Shown: positions 4,731 to 6,425 of the stretch, piece after piece
Position numbering within the stretch: position 1 is the first letter of the stretch
Layout of the letters: each line of letters starts with the position of its first letter
NCBI GenBank assembly: GCA_904501945.1
Contig: CAJGCU010000111.1
Coordinates: 1 to 6,425, forward strand
Length of the DNA: 6,425 nt
Reading direction: 5' to 3'
Source of the DNA: an uncultured Bacteroidaceae bacterium
Lineage (GTDB): Bacteria; Bacteroidota; Bacteroidia; Bacteroidales; Bacteroidaceae
Translations under genes and position numbers: made by a program
Notes under the pieces: generated by a model
What the model was told of the DNA's origin: nothing
What the model saw: the letters and a program-made list of their open reading frames with translations, nothing else
Database searches by the model: none

Positions 4731-6425
4731 ATGAAAAAAATCTTACTTTTTATGGTTATGGCACTGTGCTGCGGGATTGCCATAGCAGAAGACGACAACA
4801 CAGAACGTTTATGGTACGACAAGCCAGCAGACATCTGGCTGGAGGCACTGCCCATCGGCAACTCGCATTTGGGCGCAATGGTGTATGGAGGCGTACAGAC
4901 CGATGAAATTCAGCTAAACGAAGAAACATTCTGGTCTGGAGGTCCCCACCACAACAACAGCACCACGTCGTTGAACAATCTGGACAAAGTAAGACAGCTC
5001 ATTTTTGACGGAAAAGAATCTGAGGCTGAAACCCTTATCAACAACCAGTTCGTCAAAGGGCCTCACGGCATGAAGTATCTCACGCTTGGAAGCCTGAAAG
5101 TGAAGTTTATGGGTCTTCCATCCGATGGGACAACTGACTATCACCGAGAATTAGACCTGACAACTGCACTATCCAAAGTCAGTTTCAAATCTGGAGGGAA
5201 CCAATATTCCAAAACCACCTTTGCTTCAATGGCTGACGGAATCATTGTGATGCGTATTGAGTCCGACAAGGAAATGAGCCTCACCATCCAGCATTCATGC
5301 ACCTTCAGCACTAAATACAAGAAAGCCGCAAAGGGAATTTCTGCCACCATACAGGGAGTGGCTCACGAGGGCATCAACAGCAAACTGAATGCTGAATGCG
5401 TGTATCACGTGGAAAGCGATGGCACTGTGACCAACAACGGCAGCAGCGGCATCATTCTCGTGCGAGGAGCAAAAACAGCCACTTTATACATTTCGGCAGC
5501 TACAAACTTCGTGAACTACAACGACGTGTCGGGCGATGCCACAGCCAAGAATCAAAAGTATCTGGACGAAGCATCCAAGTATGACTATGAAACGCTGCTT
5601 GCACGTCACATAGAGGCTTATCAAAAGCAATATAACCGAGTAAAGCTCACGTTGCCGTCAACAGAAAACAGCCAGCTGCCAACCGACAAGCGACTGGATG
5701 CATTTACGGGCAGCAAAGACTGGGGCATGGTGGCGCTGCTGTTCAACTACGGCAGATACTTGCTCATATCTTCCTCACAGCCCGGAGGACAGCCTGCCAA
5801 CCTGCAAGGAGTATGGAACGACAAGCGCGATGCACCCTGGGACTCAAAGTACACCATCAACATTAATGCTGAGATGAACTATTGGCCAGCCGAAGTCTGC
5901 AACCTGCCGGAAACAACAGAACCTCTATTCTCGATGATTAAGGACTTGAGCGAGACGGGAGCTGTCACTGCCCAAACGATGTACGGGTGCGATGGCTGGA
6001 TGGCACACCACAACACTGACATCTGGCGTGTTGCAGGCCCTGTCGATGGCGCATTCTGGGGCATGTATCCCAACGGAGGCGCATGGCTCGCCACTCACCT
6101 ATGGCAGCACTATCTGTACACTGGCGACAAAGAATTCCTGAAAGAATGGTACCCAGTCATCAAGGGAACGGCTGATTTCTACCTTGACTATATGCAGGTG
6201 CATCCTACATACAAATGGCTGGTAGTAGTTCCTTCGGTAAGTCCAGAGCTTGCACCAGCAGGAAAGTCATCTCCCATCACGGCTGGATGCACAATGGATA
6301 ACCAGATTGCATTCGATGCCCTTTCAAACACGCTCAATGCAGCTAAAGCCTTGGGCGAAGATGAAGCCTATCAACAGAAACTTAAAGATGCGATTGACCA
6401 ATTGCCGCCTATGCAGATTGGAAAG
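4731..6425 (+). CDS. GH95 family alpha-L-fucosidase-like enzyme, secreted (3' end outside window)
   Basis: The frame runs 565 codons to the window edge without a stop. GH95 enzymes are usually about 750-850 residues, so roughly the last third is missing. Residues 1-19 are a signal peptide (lysines at 2-3, hydrophobic core, cleavage after AIA before E20), placing the enzyme in the periplasm or outside. The N-terminal beta-sandwich shows WLEALPIGNSHLGAMVYGG and ETFWSGG. The (alpha/alpha)6 catalytic part shows QPANLQGVWN, N377-I-N379-A-E-M-N-Y-W, MAHHNTDIWR and GGAWLATHLWQHYL. By family analogy N377 and N379 position the catalytic water, and E506 in PSVSPEL is the general acid; the third expected acidic residue would lie beyond the window. 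Known members hydrolyse alpha-1,2-linked L-fucose with inversion, and some act on alpha-L-galactose, so exact specificity is open. The TAnnTTTG box at 4693 and the hairpin at 4611 suggest it starts its own transcription unit. Confidence 0.9.
   Translation, partial: MKKILLFMVMALCCGIAIAEDDNTERLWYDKPADIWLEALPIGNSHLGAMVYGGVQTDEIQLNEETFWSGGPHHNNSTTSLNNLDKVRQLIFDGKESEAETLINNQFVKGPHGMKYLTLGSLKVKFMGLPSDGTTDYHRELDLTTALSKVSFKSGGNQYSKTTFASMADGIIVMRIESDKEMSLTIQHSCTFSTKYKKAAKGISATIQGVAHEGINSKLNAECVYHVESDGTVTNNGSSGIILVRGAKTATLYISAATNFVNYNDVSGDATAKNQKYLDEASKYDYETLLARHIEAYQKQYNRVKLTLPSTENSQLPTDKRLDAFTGSKDWGMVALLFNYGRYLLISSSQPGGQPANLQGVWNDKRDAPWDSKYTININAEMNYWPAEVCNLPETTEPLFSMIKDLSETGAVTAQTMYGCDGWMAHHNTDIWRVAGPVDGAFWGMYPNGGAWLATHLWQHYLYTGDKEFLKEWYPVIKGTADFYLDYMQVHPTYKWLVVVPSVSPELAPAGKSSPITAGCTMDNQIAFDALSNTLNAAKALGEDEAYQQKLKDAIDQLPPMQIGK

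Overview
The window looks like a chromosomal segment of a Bacteroidales bacterium, most likely Prevotella or a close relative. Four things point there: a DUF4954-type protein, a BspA-like leucine-rich-repeat surface protein with a Prevotella-style C-terminal tail, a secreted GH95 fucosidase-family enzyme, and promoters with the Bacteroidetes -7 box TAnnTTTG in place of a sigma-70 -10 box. Shine-Dalgarno sequences are absent, as is usual in this phylum. The genus assignment is inference.

Layout, left to right. (1) Positions 2-982, + strand: the C-terminal part of a DUF4954 family protein, cut by the left window edge. (2) 1035-1078: a strong hairpin that probably terminates transcription from both sides between two converging genes. 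(3) 1107-2879, - strand: a 590-residue BspA-like protein with signal peptide, two LRR_5 blocks and a run of nearly identical 69-bp DNA repeats. (4) 2930-3739, - strand: a 269-residue DUF2971 protein that is much more AT-rich than its neighbours. (5) 3808-4156, - strand: about 350 nt with a perfect TAnnTTTG box at one end, a hairpin plus T-tract at the other and many complementary arms between. I call it a structured non-coding RNA of a family I cannot name. (6) 4167-4730: no protein gene; it holds a 95-bp near-perfect palindrome built on 24-bp direct repeats (4378-4472), a hairpin (4611-4645) and a promoter (4693-4700). (7) 4731-6425, + strand: the first 565 residues of a secreted GH95 alpha-L-fucosidase-like enzyme, cut by the right edge.

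The genes do not form one obvious pathway. The GH95 enzyme (fucosylated glycan breakdown) and the BspA-like protein (surface adhesion) fit a host-associated glycan-feeding lifestyle. The - strand block RNA -> DUF2971 -> BspA could be partly co-transcribed, because only about 68 nt separate the RNA's T-tract from the DUF2971 start and 50 nt separate the two genes. The least explained parts are the structured RNA, its position directly upstream of an AT-rich DUF2971 gene, and the nested palindromic repeat next to it.
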